Counted from the first letter of the stretch, positions 31,234 to 41,499 are shown. The stretch: 64,000 nucleotides of DNA from an uncultured Corynebacterium sp. (GCF_946222835.1 NZ_CAMIHD010000002.1:248001-312000); one strand, 5' to 3'. A program made the numbers and translations. Notes: generated by a model from the sequence alone, not told the origin.

Positions 31234-32178
31234 TTGGAGACCATCAAGGCCTATTTTGCGCTAACGAAACCGAGGATCATTGAGCTCCTCCTCGTGGCCG
31301 CAATCCCGGCGATGCTCCAAGCCCAGCGCGGCGTAGAGGCCGTCTCAGACAATATCTGGCTTATCGTGTCGACTATTTTCGGCGGTTGGATGGGCGCTGC
31401 TGCCGCCCACACGTTTAATAACGTCGTGGACTACGAGTTGGATCAAAAGATGCAGCGCACTAGGGCGCGGCCACTCGTTAGGGCAAAGATTTCCAAACGA
31501 AATGCGGCAATTTTTGCGTGGGTAATGCTCATTATCTCCGTGCTATGGCTAGGAATCCTAGCCCACTCCTGGCTAGCAGCCTTCTTCGTGGTGCTGACGA
31601 ACATCTTTTACGTATTCGTCTACACCAAGTTTTTGAAGATGCGCAATGCCCAAAACATTGTTTGGGGAGGCCTTGCAGGTTGTATGCCGGCAATGGTCGG
31701 CTGGGCGGTTATCAGGGATAACGCTCCGGCAGGAGAGCCTGACCGCTGGTGGCAGGCAGTGGTGCTCTTCCTCATTATTTTCTTCTGGACTCCGCCGCAC
31801 ACATGGGCGCTAGCTATGAAGTATAAGGAAGATTATCGCAAGGCCGGCGTGCCGATGCTGCCCGTGGTGGCAGGCGAAGAGGAAGTCACCCGTCAGATTG
31901 TCTGGTACACCGTCGGCACGGTTATTGTGACCCTACTTATTGTTCCCGCTACATCGTGGATTTACCTAGTTGCAGCAGTCATCTCTGGAGCAGTATTCCT
32001 GTGGATGGCTATCCGCCTGCATAAGGGAGTAAAGAACGGCGCTAAGGTCAAGCCGATGCGCTTGTTTATTTACTCGAATAATTACCTTTCGGTCCTCTTT
32101 ATTGGCTTGTCCATCGACGCGGTCTTGGGCTGGGAACCACTAGGCCGGATGCTGGGCTGGTCTGCCACGCTATTCTAA
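31234..32178 (+). CDS. ctaB: Protoheme IX farnesyltransferase (heme O synthase)
   Basis: Adds a farnesyl tail to heme b to give heme o, the precursor of heme a for the aa3 terminal oxidase. The 314-residue UbiA-type membrane protein has eight or nine membrane segments. Its first aspartate-rich motif is [20 protein letters not shown] and the second lies in [37 protein letters not shown] is a family hallmark. The start is TTG at 31234 after GGAGGAA. It is divergent from tkt, as in C. glutamicum. Confidence 0.95.
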   Translation: METIKAYFALTKPRIIELLLVAAIPAMLQAQRGVEAVSDNIWLIVSTIFGGWMGAAAAHTFNNVVDYELDQKMQRTRARPLVRAKISKRNAAIFAWVMLIISVLWLGILAHSWLAAFFVVLTNIFYVFVYTKFLKMRNAQNIVWGGLAGCMPAMVGWAVIRDNAPAGEPDRWWQAVVLFLIIFFWTPPHTWALAMKYKEDYRKAGVPMLPVVAGEEEVTRQIVWYTVGTVIVTLLIVPATSWIYLVAAVISGAVFLWMAIRLHKGVKNGAKVKPMRLFIYSNNYLSVLFIGLSIDAVLGWEPLGRMLGWSATLF

Positions 32179-32211
32179 TGGCGCCTCGCCCGTCTAAGGG
32201 GTGGGGAGACA

Positions 32212-32251
32212 AAGGCGCGAGAGAAGGAATGCAGCTCTTCTCTCGCGCCTT
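32212..32251. terminator. Bidirectional terminator between ctaB and qor
   Basis: AAGGCGCGAGAGAA (32212-32225) pairs perfectly with TTCTCTCGCGCCTT (32238-32251). The two genes converge on it, so it probably stops both transcripts. Confidence 0.8.
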
Positions 32252-32274
32252 AGCTGTAGGTGGTGGGCTTAGTC

Positions 32275-33252
32275 TTAGCTGATGCTGTCGTCTTTCACGC
32301 GCAAAACGATGGAACCGGTAGTCTTGCGCTCCTGCAAATCGCGGTGGGCCGCTTCAGCTTCTGCCAATGGGTAGGAGGCTGTGACATTAAAGCTCAGGTC
32401 CCCATCAATGACGGCTTGGACAACGGCCTGGGCACGCATTTGGAACTCGCCTTCTTGGGCCGTCCATGCGCCGATGGAGGGCCGAGTTAGGAAGATGGAT
32501 CCATGCTTGTTTAGTAGCTGCGGGTCGATAGGCTCAACCGGACCAGAGGCAGCGCCAAATAACGCGACGGTGCCGCGCGGGCGTACTGCTTCGAGTGACT
32601 CCTGGAAGGTGGCTTTGCCGACGCCGTCATAAACCACGTCGACGCCCTTGTCACCGTTGTAGCGGCGGACCTGCTCGGCGAGTCCATCGCCGTAGCGGAA
32701 AACCTTATCCGCCCCAGCCGCGTAGGATAGTTCTTCCTTTTCATCTGTGGATACCACCGTATAAACGGTAGCGCCTAGCGACGCCGCCATCTGGGTGAGG
32801 ATTTGCCCCACGCCGCCGGCGCCGGCGGTAATCAGGCAGGAAGCGCCTTCGCCCAATTGATAAACCCCGTGCGCCAGATAGTGCGCGGTGATTCCCTGGA
32901 GCAACATGGATGCAGCAACTTCAGGTTGGAAATCATCCGGTACTGCCACTAGTCCCTCGCGTGCGACGCAGACCTGCTCGGCGTAGGAGCCGAAGGCTTG
33001 GTTCCACGCCACCATTGTGCCTTCGGCAATTTTTCCCTTCGGGTCGTGGACGACTCGCCCGGTACCTTCGAATCCGGGAATGAATGGAGTAGCCGCGTTG
33101 TAGATACCCTCGCGGTAGTAGGTATCGATGTAGTTGACGCCGGCCATGATGACGTCTACTAATACCTCATCGTCTTTAGGGGTGGGGGCGGGAACTTCGG
33201 TATAGTGAAGTACTTCTGGTCCGCCGGTTTCTGTGACCTGAATTGCGTGCAT
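32275..33252 (-). CDS. qor: Quinone oxidoreductase (zinc-free alcohol dehydrogenase family)
   Basis: A 325-residue medium-chain dehydrogenase of the NADPH:quinone reductase type. The N-terminus is MHAIQVTETGGPEVLHYTEV, and the Rossmann motif ITAGAGGVGQILTQMAASLG comes near residue 140, followed by the family VVYDGVGKATFQESLEAVRP. No structural or catalytic zinc cysteines are seen, which fits the quinone reductase branch. The physiological substrate is unknown. It lies downstream of ctaA in the same direction, separated by a terminator, as in C. glutamicum. Confidence 0.88.
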   Translation of the reverse strand: MHAIQVTETGGPEVLHYTEVPAPTPKDDEVLVDVIMAGVNYIDTYYREGIYNAATPFIPGFEGTGRVVHDPKGKIAEGTMVAWNQAFGSYAEQVCVAREGLVAVPDDFQPEVAASMLLQGITAHYLAHGVYQLGEGASCLITAGAGGVGQILTQMAASLGATVYTVVSTDEKEELSYAAGADKVFRYGDGLAEQVRRYNGDKGVDVVYDGVGKATFQESLEAVRPRGTVALFGAASGPVEPIDPQLLNKHGSIFLTRPSIGAWTAQEGEFQMRAQAVVQAVIDGDLSFNVTASYPLAEAEAAHRDLQERKTTGSIVLRVKDDSIS

Positions 33253-33272
33253 ATAGCCAGGCTAGCGCAAAA

Positions 33273-33302
33273 AGCCGGCTGAGTGCAGTACCTCGGCCGG
33301 CT
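33273..33302 (-). terminator. Terminator of ctaA
   Basis: AGCCGGCTGAG (33273-33283) pairs with CTCGGCCGGCT (33292-33302) with one wobble. On the minus strand the stem is followed by TTTTTGCG, a classical intrinsic terminator. Confidence 0.8.
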
Positions 33303-33316
33303 GGTTGCGCTGTGGG

Positions 33317-34336
33317 TTAAACGGTCGCGCGCGCTGCTTCTAGGGAGGCTTGGCGTGCCGCGTACTTTTCATCGCCGCTAGGAGAGCCGGTGATGAGATC
33401 CGTGGTGCCATCGGTACGGCGTACGCCGTGCGCCCACAGTAGCGCGGTATAGGCCGTGACGAAGGAGGATAGTCCAATGTGGAAAGGAACCGTCCAGCGC
33501 GGAATGCTCATATAGAACTGATAAACGCCTACGGCCCATTGGATAAGGATGCAGGCAATGAGGACCCAGCCCGCCTTCTTCGCGTCCTGTGGGGCGCGGT
33601 TCTTATAGAGCAGGAAGACGGTAACCACGGTGAGTGCTAGGTAGACGTACATGCACATAGCGTGGGTGACGGCCATGGCCTCGGTATCTACCTGTAGTCG
33701 GCCTTCCATTCCTACCCCGGAATCCCCGGAGTGAACGCCCGATCCGGTAACCATAGTGCCGGTGATGAGCACAATGCTGAGGGCAACGGTAGCGACCGCG
33801 GCAAGCAAGCGAATCGCTTGGGGGAATCGAGCCCGTGGTGTCCCATCATCGGGCTCCAAGATGCGGGAATAGAGCATTGCTGCCAGCCACACTAAGAGCA
33901 TAGAAGGAAGGAAGTGCAAAGCCACAGACCACCAACGCAGGTCCAAATGGACAGAGATTCCACCAATGACTGCTTGGAGCACGATGCCAGCGACGTTGAG
34001 CCAAGCATATACCTTGAGCTCTGCGCGGCGTCGCGCCATTCGCATCGCAATGACGGCGGCGACCGCAGCCGCAGTAACGACGAAAGTCAGCAGGCGATTA
34101 CCAAACTCGATAGCCTGGTGCAGCGCTGGCGCGGCACCTTCCATGGGGACGAGGGAACCAGGCTGGCACTCCGGCCAGGTGGGGCAACCCAGTCCCGAGC
34201 CGGTCACGCGGACAATGGAACCAGACACGGTGATGCCTCCCTGACACAGGAGGAGGATGAGCGCAATGAGGCGCTGCTGCTGCAGTGTAGGGGCGGCTTC
34301 TTTAAAAAAGCGCTTGATTTTGGTCCAGTAATTCAC
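33317..34336 (-). CDS. ctaA: Heme A synthase
   Basis: Oxidises the methyl group of heme o to give heme a. The 339-residue protein has about eight membrane segments in two similar halves. Conserved features include VRVTGSGLGCPTWPECQPGS with the periplasmic Cys pair, HQAIEFGNRLLTF with heme-ligand His, and THAMCMYVYLA with VPFHIGLSSF in the second half. GTG at 34336 is chosen because AGTAGGA lies eight bases before it; an ATG at 34345 and a longer frame from 34405 are alternatives. It is the distal gene of the minus-strand mptB-ABC-ctaA run. Confidence 0.9.
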   Translation of the reverse strand: MNYWTKIKRFFKEAAPTLQQQRLIALILLLCQGGITVSGSIVRVTGSGLGCPTWPECQPGSLVPMEGAAPALHQAIEFGNRLLTFVVTAAAVAAVIAMRMARRRAELKVYAWLNVAGIVLQAVIGGISVHLDLRWWSVALHFLPSMLLVWLAAMLYSRILEPDDGTPRARFPQAIRLLAAVATVALSIVLITGTMVTGSGVHSGDSGVGMEGRLQVDTEAMAVTHAMCMYVYLALTVVTVFLLYKNRAPQDAKKAGWVLIACILIQWAVGVYQFYMSIPRWTVPFHIGLSSFVTAYTALLWAHGVRRTDGTTDLITGSPSGDEKYAARQASLEAARATV

Positions 34337-34414
34337 GCATAGCATCCTACTAGTCGGGAGATTTTGGACATAAAAATTACTCTGGTTTCGAAAGGAACCG
34401 GACAAAAGTCACAT

Positions 34415-35179
34415 TTAGCCATCAAAGCGGAACCAACGGACCGCCGCGAACGACGCGACGGCGAGCCAGCCCACTAAGGACAGGAGCTCGAGGCCGGGAA
34501 AGGCGGAATTGGAGGCGTCGGAAAGCGCGCCTGCCAGAGCCACCGTCGGGACCACGTTGAGGGGCCCATTATCTCCAAGCCCCTGGGAGTAGAGGGTCCA
34601 CCCGACCACGCCGAGGAGGAGGAACCAGATGAGGTTGGCCAACGCAAGCACAACCTCGGAGCTGAGAGTGCCGCCGAGCAACAGCCCCATGGTGGTAAAG
34701 GCTGCAACGCCAAAGAAAAGGGAAAGGAGCATCAGTAGCACTCCGCCCACGCTGATCCGCAGGCCCAAAATATAAGCCGCTATGCCTAGGATGAGGATTT
34801 GGAAGACCACCATCGTGAGTACTCCCACAATCTTGCCGCCGATAATGGCCCACGCCGGCACTCCGGACGCGCCGGTGCGTTTAAGGGCCCCGTAACGCCG
34901 GTCAAAAGCAAGCGAAATGGCTTGGCCGGTAAAGCCTGCGGAAGTGGCCGCTACTGCAAGCACCATGGGAAAAACTTCGTGGAGGCCATGCCCTGTGAAA
35001 GACTCCAGTTGGGCTGCACCAATGAGGATGGCCAGCGGGATGATAACGCTTAGCAATTGCTGCTCGCCGTGGCGCAGCATGAGCTTTGCCTCCATCGTTC
35101 CTTGGGCCAGCAGCATGGCCCCAGCGCTAGACCGTTTGGGGGCGGGGGTAAAAGTACCCGGGTTAAAGGTAGTGCTCAT
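34415..35179 (-). CDS. ABC-2 type exporter, permease subunit
   Basis: A 254-residue membrane protein with six predicted segments and the general form of ABC-2 (drug or polysaccharide export) permeases. A cytoplasmic loop near residue 90 reads FDRRYGALKRTGASGVPAWA, typical of the family. It pairs with the ATPase encoded just upstream. The same pair sits between ctaA and mptB in C. glutamicum (cg1767/cg1768) and in M. tuberculosis (Rv1456c-Rv1458c), where it is called an antibiotic transporter without proof. The substrate is unknown. Confidence 0.85.
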   Translation of the reverse strand: MSTTFNPGTFTPAPKRSSAGAMLLAQGTMEAKLMLRHGEQQLLSVIIPLAILIGAAQLESFTGHGLHEVFPMVLAVAATSAGFTGQAISLAFDRRYGALKRTGASGVPAWAIIGGKIVGVLTMVVFQILILGIAAYILGLRISVGGVLLMLLSLFFGVAAFTTMGLLLGGTLSSEVVLALANLIWFLLLGVVGWTLYSQGLGDNGPLNVVPTVALAGALSDASNSAFPGLELLSLVGWLAVASFAAVRWFRFDG

Positions 35180-35235
35180 AAGTGGTTTCTTTCCTTGACA
35201 CCGTTGATAGACAATGGAATTGATGCGGGTCGAAT

Positions 35236-36165
35236 CTAGCTGCGCAAGTGGCGGCCGGTGAGGTCAAGGAATACCTCTTCCAAGTTGCGGTGGGCCGCAT
35301 CTAAGTAACGCAATAAGACTCCTTGCCGGGCGAGCTCTGAGGTGAGTGTGGCGATAGTCTCCGGCGTGCCGGTCTGGGATAACCGGTAATGCAGCGGCCG
35401 GGATTTGGTGGCTTTGATTCCGGCCGTGGCCAATGCCTCCATGTCAACGTCGATATCGGTGCTGAAACTCAGTCCAGTCGAGTCCGTCTGTGCGGTAAGT
35501 TCTGCGGGGGTGCCATGGGCTACCAGCTGGCCATGATCCATGATGGCCACTTGGTCTGCCAGCGACTCCGCTTCATCCATTAGGTGGGTGGTAAGGACGA
35601 TGGTGACGCCATCGCGGCGCAGTGCTCGAACTAAGTCCCAGACCGCCAGACGGGACTGTGCGTCCATACCTGCGGTGGGTTCATCGAGAAAAACCAACTC
35701 GGGCCGGCCGATGATCGCCAGGGCAAGCGATAGGCGTTGCTGTTGTCCACCCGAAAGTCTGCGATATGGGGTGCGAGCCACGCCTTCAAGCCCCAACGTC
35801 TCTAATAGCCATTGTGGGGAGAGTGGGTGGGTGCTATAGCGGGCGGAAAGCTCCAACATTTCTAGCACGCGGATGCCGGAATAGGAGCCGCCGCCCTGCA
35901 ACATGATGCCAACCTTTTCACGCACACTATCTGGCTCGCTACTTGGGTCGAGTCCTAGGACGTCGATAGTGCCGCTAGTGGGATGGATAAAGCCCTCTGC
36001 CATCTCAATTGTCGTGGACTTTCCAGCACCATTGGGGCCGAGGAGACAAAAGACCTCACCTGTGGCAACGCTAAGACTCAGTCCATTGACGGCAGTGGTG
36101 GAGCCATACTTTTTCACCACGTTATTCAAGGCGAGGGCTGGGCGGTCGGCGGAAATCGAATTCAC
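35236..36165 (-). CDS. ABC-2 type exporter, ATP-binding subunit
   Basis: A 309-residue ATPase of the DrrA/CcmA type. It has Walker A LLGPNGAGKSTTIEMAEGF, signature RLSGGQQQRLSLALAI, Walker B ELVFLDEPTAGMD and the switch His in TTHLMDEAESLAD, all intact. The C-terminal 80 residues form the extra domain common in exporters of this class. It starts six bases after mptB and 56 bases before the permease, so the three are probably co-transcribed. Confidence 0.92.
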   Translation of the reverse strand: MNSISADRPALALNNVVKKYGSTTAVNGLSLSVATGEVFCLLGPNGAGKSTTIEMAEGFIHPTSGTIDVLGLDPSSEPDSVREKVGIMLQGGGSYSGIRVLEMLELSARYSTHPLSPQWLLETLGLEGVARTPYRRLSGGQQQRLSLALAIIGRPELVFLDEPTAGMDAQSRLAVWDLVRALRRDGVTIVLTTHLMDEAESLADQVAIMDHGQLVAHGTPAELTAQTDSTGLSFSTDIDVDMEALATAGIKATKSRPLHYRLSQTGTPETIATLTSELARQGVLLRYLDAAHRNLEEVFLDLTGRHLRS

Positions 36166-36171
36166 GTGGGA

Positions 36172-37896
36172 CTACTTTAGGACACGGATTCCGCTACGGC
36201 GCACTGCAACCCACCACAGGGCGGCAATGATAGCGAAGGTGCAGGCGGCACAAACATAGATGACGATGATGGTGCTTGGCGGAAGGCCGAGGCCGCGCGG
36301 CAAAACAAAGAAGCTCATCGCCGCGGAATAGGCTACGACGCAAAACCGGAAGATGAGCCGATTGGCCCATGCGGCCAAAGGTAGTACCGCCCACAGGATG
36401 TACCACGGATGGACTACGGGGAAGAAGATGACAAGCACTAGGGAAGCGGTGCCCAGTCCGCCGACGGGGTGGATTCGGCCGCGCAGCGTAGCAAAGAGCA
36501 TGCGGGCCATGAAGGCTACTGCCAAGAGCACACCAAAGGTGCGGGTAACGGTGAGTATCGCTTCCGTGTGATCCCCAAGCCCGAGTAGCATCCCGATAGA
36601 TCCCGCGCCGACACCTACGGCGGTGGAGGTAGAAAGCCATGAGCGGATAGAAGCCGCGCCGCCTTGTCCAGTAATCCATCCCAGGCTAATTCCGGTGCAA
36701 GCACTGATGAGCGCCACGGAGGCCACCAAAACCACAAGCTGAAAGGTGATCGCGAAAGCCAAGGCCTTCCAGCGTGATGTGCCTTCTTTGTCAATGAAGT
36801 GACGGGCGTAGGCCATGCCGACGAAGCCTAGTCCAATAAAGCCGGTAACCTTGACCATTCCAGCGCACGAGAGACAGAAACCAGAGGCTGCCAAGGCTAG
36901 ATAGGCGCTGGACTTGGACTTTTCTAGCGTGTCGACGCCGCGAAGTCCGAGCTCCATGCCCACCAATAACAGGCCTAGCATGATGGATTCATTATGGATT
37001 CCGCCAACCAGATGCAAGATGGTCAACGGGTTGAGGATGCCGAGCCAGAGCGCGGACTCCGGAGATACGTGGCACCTCCGCGCGAGACGGCTGATGGCCC
37101 ACCCAGCGACGATGATGCCGGCGATGGATAGCAGCCGATGGGCGATAACTCCCAAGAGAATGGAATTAGAGGTAATTACGCTCACCATGCCCGCTAGCCC
37201 CAGCGCTACCGGGCCATAGGGGGAGGGAGAATTGGCCCAGATAAACGGTACCGAGCGAGCGAGTTCATTTCCGGCGCCGAGTAGTTGTACGGGGCCTGCT
37301 GAATAAGGGTCCATGCCTTGCGCCACGATGGAACCGTTGGCTAAGTAGGAATAAATATCTTGGGTAAAAAGAGGGGCGGTAAAAATCAGCGGGATGACCC
37401 AGCCGGCCCACGTGCGCCACAGTTGGTGCGTGGTTACTAGCCGACGAGCGCGCGTTGGGGTGGCAGTTCCTTGCTGGGGTTGGCGCAGTGGAGTTCCCGC
37501 AAAGGGGGCGAGGAAAACCCAGGCAGAGACCAACAGGCCTACTCCCACCATGACAATGGCTGAAGAGGTCTGCAGCATGCGGGACATAAGGGAGCCAAAG
37601 GGGACGTTGTCATAAGGGTTGCCCACCACCGGAAGTGCACCGGCACCTAACGCGCCGAAGGCGATGAGTAGGGAACCTACGGTGCCGACCCAGCGCAGGA
37701 TGAAAAAAGTTCGCCATTGCGCGGTGGTGGTGCGCTTCAGACCATCAGCGTTGGCGGGGACAAAATCAAAACGAAAATCAGGCTCCCCAGCTCCGGTGTC
37801 CTGGGCGTGCAATCGTGCAGATCGAGAACCAGCGGTGCCCAACTGCGGCAGCTCAGCCTTTACGTCGGATAAGAAGCCGCGGATTTTGCCTGTCAT
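36172..37896 (-). CDS. mptB: Alpha-(1->6)-mannopyranosyltransferase MptB
   Basis: A 574-residue polyprenyl-phosphate-mannose dependent GT-C glycosyltransferase. In C. glutamicum MptB (cg1766) elongates the mannan backbone of lipomannan and lipoarabinomannan in the envelope. About 13 membrane segments are visible after a hydrophilic N-terminus of some 60 residues. Conserved stretches include FTQDIYSYLANGSIVAQGMD with the acidic catalytic pocket in the first loop, and NPLTILHLVGGIHNESIMLG. The ATG at 37896 (MTGKIRGFL) is preferred; a frame reaching 38007 would intrude into the sufR promoter. It lies divergent from sufR, an arrangement shared with M. tuberculosis. Confidence 0.9.
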   Translation of the reverse strand: MTGKIRGFLSDVKAELPQLGTAGSRSARLHAQDTGAGEPDFRFDFVPANADGLKRTTTAQWRTFFILRWVGTVGSLLIAFGALGAGALPVVGNPYDNVPFGSLMSRMLQTSSAIVMVGVGLLVSAWVFLAPFAGTPLRQPQQGTATPTRARRLVTTHQLWRTWAGWVIPLIFTAPLFTQDIYSYLANGSIVAQGMDPYSAGPVQLLGAGNELARSVPFIWANSPSPYGPVALGLAGMVSVITSNSILLGVIAHRLLSIAGIIVAGWAISRLARRCHVSPESALWLGILNPLTILHLVGGIHNESIMLGLLLVGMELGLRGVDTLEKSKSSAYLALAASGFCLSCAGMVKVTGFIGLGFVGMAYARHFIDKEGTSRWKALAFAITFQLVVLVASVALISACTGISLGWITGQGGAASIRSWLSTSTAVGVGAGSIGMLLGLGDHTEAILTVTRTFGVLLAVAFMARMLFATLRGRIHPVGGLGTASLVLVIFFPVVHPWYILWAVLPLAAWANRLIFRFCVVAYSAAMSFFVLPRGLGLPPSTIIVIYVCAACTFAIIAALWWVAVRRSGIRVLK

Positions 37897-38049
37897 GGCA
37901 TAAGACTTTACGCGAATCCTTCCTATTAGCCCCAGTGGGCCCATCCGTATCGTGCGTGCAGCACGGATATGAACGAGCAAGTGGGGTCCTGACCACCCCC
38001 GTGCCACGCCGAAGATCGGACAATGGTGGCATTCTGGAATGAATTAAGG

Positions 38050-38061
38050 AACACTAGTGTT
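38050..38061. promoter_or_regulatory. Perfect palindrome upstream of sufR, candidate SufR operator
   Basis: AACACTAGTGTT is a 12-base perfect palindrome in the 269-base gap between mptB and sufR, about 105 bases before the sufR start. A TATAAG at 38132-38137 could be a -10 element. SufR-type regulators repress their own operon through inverted repeats; this assignment is by position only. Confidence 0.45.
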
Positions 38062-38165
38062 GTCTAATAAAGAAGGCCTAGTTGTACTGCGGCGTGACTC
38101 TTGGAAAACAAGGTAGACGTCGCAGAATGGCTATAAGTGAGTGAAGCACGGAGGGAGGTCCCGAC

Positions 38166-38903
38166 ATGAGCACACCTCAGTGCGTTGTAACTTCGTCGAA
38201 ACCGGCTAAGGAATCTCGCACAACCGATGGTGATACTCGCCGCCAAGTGATGCTTTTGCTCTTAAAGGACGGGCCCGTTACTGCTTCTCACTTGGGTGAA
38301 CGCCTTGGCCTTTCTGCTGCTGGAATTCGCCGGCACTTAGACAACTTGGTGGAAGAGGAACTAACGGAGGTCGTGCGCCGCCGTCCTGTCGCCCGTGGCG
38401 CTGCGGGCAGCGGTTCGGGTCGCGGGCGACCGGCCAAACATTTCCGTCTCACCGATCGTGGCCGAGCACAATTCGGTCACGCCTATGATGACTTGGCCTC
38501 GGAGGCCCTGACGGCGTTGCGCGCCGTCGGCGGATCTGAGGCTGTAAAGCGCTTTGCCAAAGTCCGCTTTGAGCGCCTCGTTGCTGATGTCCGTCCCCTA
38601 GTAGATGAGGGCGAATCCGTCGAGGATGTGGCGCGTAAGTTGGCCGAGGTCTTGGACGAGCACGGGTATGCCGCCACGGTGGACCGCGCTGGTCAGGGAG
38701 TGCAAATTTGTCAACACCATTGCCCGGTCTCCCACGTGGCGGCCGAGCATCCGGAGCTGTGTGAGGCGGAACAGGAAGTCTTTTCTGCTCTATTAGGCAA
38801 GCATGTACAGCCGTTGGCATCCATCGCTGGGGGCCACGGAATCTGTACCACGAACATCCCCTTGACACCCGTTAATACAAATACTGAAAGGAGCGAGTCA
38901 TGA
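38166..38903 (+). CDS. sufR: SufR-type iron-sulfur transcriptional regulator
   Basis: A 245-residue regulator of the SUF operon. The N-terminal winged helix (about residues 20-90) shows [20 protein letters not shown] and [20 protein letters not shown]. The C-terminal cluster-binding region holds the cysteines of [20 protein letters not shown], expected to ligate a 4Fe-4S or 2Fe-2S cluster that controls DNA binding. A GGAGGG site precedes the ATG. The stop overlaps the sufB start (ATGA), so translation is coupled with the operon it controls. Confidence 0.93.
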   Translation: MSTPQCVVTSSKPAKESRTTDGDTRRQVMLLLLKDGPVTASHLGERLGLSAAGIRRHLDNLVEEELTEVVRRRPVARGAAGSGSGRGRPAKHFRLTDRGRAQFGHAYDDLASEALTALRAVGGSEAVKRFAKVRFERLVADVRPLVDEGESVEDVARKLAEVLDEHGYAATVDRAGQGVQICQHHCPVSHVAAEHPELCEAEQEVFSALLGKHVQPLASIAGGHGICTTNIPLTPVNTNTERSES

Positions 38904-40339
38904 CCCAGGCACAATCGGCACCCGAGAACAAGATGACCGATGATGAAATCATTGATTCCATTGGTGCATATGAGTACGGCTGGCACGACTCGGACGCGGC
39001 TGGTGCTTCTGCTCGCCGCGGCTTGAATGAAGATGTAGTACGCGATATTTCTGCCAAGAAGGGCGAGCCGGAATGGATGCTCAATCAGCGCCTGAAGGCA
39101 CTCAACATCTTTGATAAGAAGCCCGTTCCCACCTGGGGCGCGGATTTGTCTGGCATCGACTTCGACCAGATCAAGTACTACGTGAAGTCCACCGAGGAGC
39201 AGGCCCAGACGTGGGAAGACCTCCCGGATGACATCAAGGCCACCTACGATAAGTTGGGCATTCCGGAGGCCGAGAAGCAGCGCCTTGTTGCCGGTGTCGC
39301 AGCTCAGTACGAGTCTGAGGTTGTCTATCACCAGATTCGTGAAGACCTAGAAAGCCAAGGCGTCATTTTCGTCGATACCGACACCGCGCTGCGTGACTAC
39401 CCAGAGCTTTTCAAAGAATACTTCGGCACTGTTATCCCTGCCGGCGATAATAAGTTCTCCGCTTTGAACTCTGCCGTGTGGTCCGGTGGCTCTTTTATCT
39501 ACGTGCCAAAGGGCGTGCACGTGGATATTCCGCTGCAGGCTTATTTCCGTATCAACACGGAGAACATGGGTCAATTTGAGCGCACCCTCATCATCGTTGA
39601 TGAGGATGCATACGTGCACTACGTCGAGGGCTGTACCGCTCCTATCTACAAGTCCGACTCCCTGCACTCCGCGGTAGTGGAGATCATCGTGAAGAAGGGC
39701 GGCCGCTGCCGCTACACGACCATTCAGAACTGGTCCAGCAACGTCTACAACTTGGTAACCAAGCGCACCAAGGTAGAAGAGGGTGGCACCATGGAATGGG
39801 TTGACGGCAATATTGGCTCCAAAGTCACCATGAAGTATCCAGCCGTGTGGATGACCGGACCATATGCCAAGGGCGAAGTTCTCTCCGTTGCTTTCGCTGG
39901 TGAGAACCAGTTCCAAGACACCGGTGCCAAGATGACCCACATGGCCCCGCACACCTCTTCCAATATTGTGTCTAAGTCGGTGGCTCGCGCCGGTGGCCGC
40001 GCTGCCTACCGCGGCCTAGTGCAGGTCAACCAGAATGCGCACCATTCCACCTCCAACGTCGAGTGCGATGCGCTATTGGTTGACAACATTTCGCGTTCGG
40101 ATACATACCCGTATAACGACATCCGCAATGACCACGTCACTTTGGGCCATGAGGCAACCGTTTCCCAGGTTTCTGAGGAGCAGCTTTTCTACCTGATGTC
40201 CCGCGGCATTGCGGAAGAAGAAGCAATGGCGATGATCGTGCGTGGCTTCGTTGAGCCGATTGCCAAGGAGCTACCGATGGAGTACGCCCTCGAGCTCAAC
40301 CGCCTCATCGAACTGCAAATGGAAGGATCGGTCGGCTAA
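38900..40339 (+). CDS. sufB: Fe-S cluster assembly protein SufB
   Basis: Central scaffold of the SufBCD complex on which iron-sulfur clusters are built. The 479-residue protein has the right-handed beta-helix core with [41 protein letters not shown], and the conserved Cys/His tail part [21 protein letters not shown]. The ending [20 protein letters not shown] is the family C-terminal helical part. It overlaps sufR by four bases and precedes sufD by five. Confidence 0.97.
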   Translation: MTQAQSAPENKMTDDEIIDSIGAYEYGWHDSDAAGASARRGLNEDVVRDISAKKGEPEWMLNQRLKALNIFDKKPVPTWGADLSGIDFDQIKYYVKSTEEQAQTWEDLPDDIKATYDKLGIPEAEKQRLVAGVAAQYESEVVYHQIREDLESQGVIFVDTDTALRDYPELFKEYFGTVIPAGDNKFSALNSAVWSGGSFIYVPKGVHVDIPLQAYFRINTENMGQFERTLIIVDEDAYVHYVEGCTAPIYKSDSLHSAVVEIIVKKGGRCRYTTIQNWSSNVYNLVTKRTKVEEGGTMEWVDGNIGSKVTMKYPAVWMTGPYAKGEVLSVAFAGENQFQDTGAKMTHMAPHTSSNIVSKSVARAGGRAAYRGLVQVNQNAHHSTSNVECDALLVDNISRSDTYPYNDIRNDHVTLGHEATVSQVSEEQLFYLMSRGIAEEEAMAMIVRGFVEPIAKELPMEYALELNRLIELQMEGSVG

Positions 40340-40344
40340 AGAAA

Positions 40345-41499
40345 ATGGTCGCTTCGAACGAATTCAATCCGGATAAGATCACCAAGGGTGACGTCTTTAC
40401 CTCTACCAACGTAGAGGACTTCCCGGTGCCACACGGACGTGATGAGGTGTGGCGCTTTGTCTCCCTGCGCAAACTCCGTGGCCTGCACAATGGAGAGTTT
40501 GCAGAGGCAGTAGCCCAGGATGTCACCGTGAGCGAGCACCCAGGCGTAAGCTCTGAGACCGTCGCGCGCGACGACGAGCGTCTAGGCCGTGTTGGCACTC
40601 CATCTGATCGCGTAGCGGCACAGGCGTGGACTTCCATGCCTGAAGGCCAGGTCGTCGCCATTGATGCCGAGACCCAGGTGGAAGAGCCTGTCGTCATTAC
40701 TTATACCGGCAAGGGCGAGGGCGTAACTTCCTTTGGAGCCACCTCCATCGAGGTAGGCCACCACGCGGAAGCCACCGTTATTTTGAAGTACGTAGGCTCC
40801 GGCACCCACGCAGATAACGTAGAGTTCATCGTGGGCGATGGTGCTCACTTGAACGTCGTCCTTGACGTTGACTGGGAAGACGATGCGGTTCACCTGTCCA
40901 ATCACGTTGCCCAGCTCGGCCGCGATTCTGTGCTGCGCCACAACTCCGCCATCTTCGGCGGCGAGGTGGTACGCATCGTGCCTCGCGTGAACTTCACCGA
41001 GCAAGGTGGCGACGCAGAGCTGCTGGGCGTGTACTTCGCTGACGAAGGCCAGTACTTTGAGAACCGCATGCTGGTGGATCACTCCGTTCCTAATTGCCGC
41101 TCCCACGTCCTATATAAGGGCGCACTGCAGGGTACTAAGGAAAATGAGGCCCGTACTTGCTGGGTCGGCGATGTCCTGATCCGCTCTAATGCACAGGGCA
41201 CCGATACCTACGAGACCAACAACAACCTGATTCTGACCGAAGGCGCTCGCGCGGACGCAATCCCTAACCTGGAGATTGAGACCGGTGAAATCACTGGTGC
41301 TGGCCACGCAGCTACCGTTGGTCGCTTCGATGACATCGAGTTGTTCTACCTCATGTCTCGCGGCATTCCAGAGGCTGAAGCCCGTCGCCTCATCATCCGT
41401 GGCTTCTTCAATGAGGTCATCCACCGCATTCCGGTGCAGTCCCTGTCCGAGGAATTGGAAAACCGCATTTCCGAAGAACTGGAAAAGATCTCCGCCTAA
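40345..41499 (+). CDS. sufD: Fe-S cluster assembly protein SufD
   Basis: Partner of SufB in the SufBC2D complex; it contributes a His to the cluster-forming interface and helps iron entry. The 384-residue protein has HGRDEVWRFVSLRKLRGL near the N-terminus, FENRMLVDHSVPNCRSHVLY, and the ending [20 protein letters not shown], paralogous to SufB. The start is ATG at 40345, five bases after sufB, without a strong ribosome site of its own, so coupling to sufB is likely. Confidence 0.96.
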   Translation: MVASNEFNPDKITKGDVFTSTNVEDFPVPHGRDEVWRFVSLRKLRGLHNGEFAEAVAQDVTVSEHPGVSSETVARDDERLGRVGTPSDRVAAQAWTSMPEGQVVAIDAETQVEEPVVITYTGKGEGVTSFGATSIEVGHHAEATVILKYVGSGTHADNVEFIVGDGAHLNVVLDVDWEDDAVHLSNHVAQLGRDSVLRHNSAIFGGEVVRIVPRVNFTEQGGDAELLGVYFADEGQYFENRMLVDHSVPNCRSHVLYKGALQGTKENEARTCWVGDVLIRSNAQGTDTYETNNNLILTEGARADAIPNLEIETGEITGAGHAATVGRFDDIELFYLMSRGIPEAEARRLIIRGFFNEVIHRIPVQSLSEELENRISEELEKISA

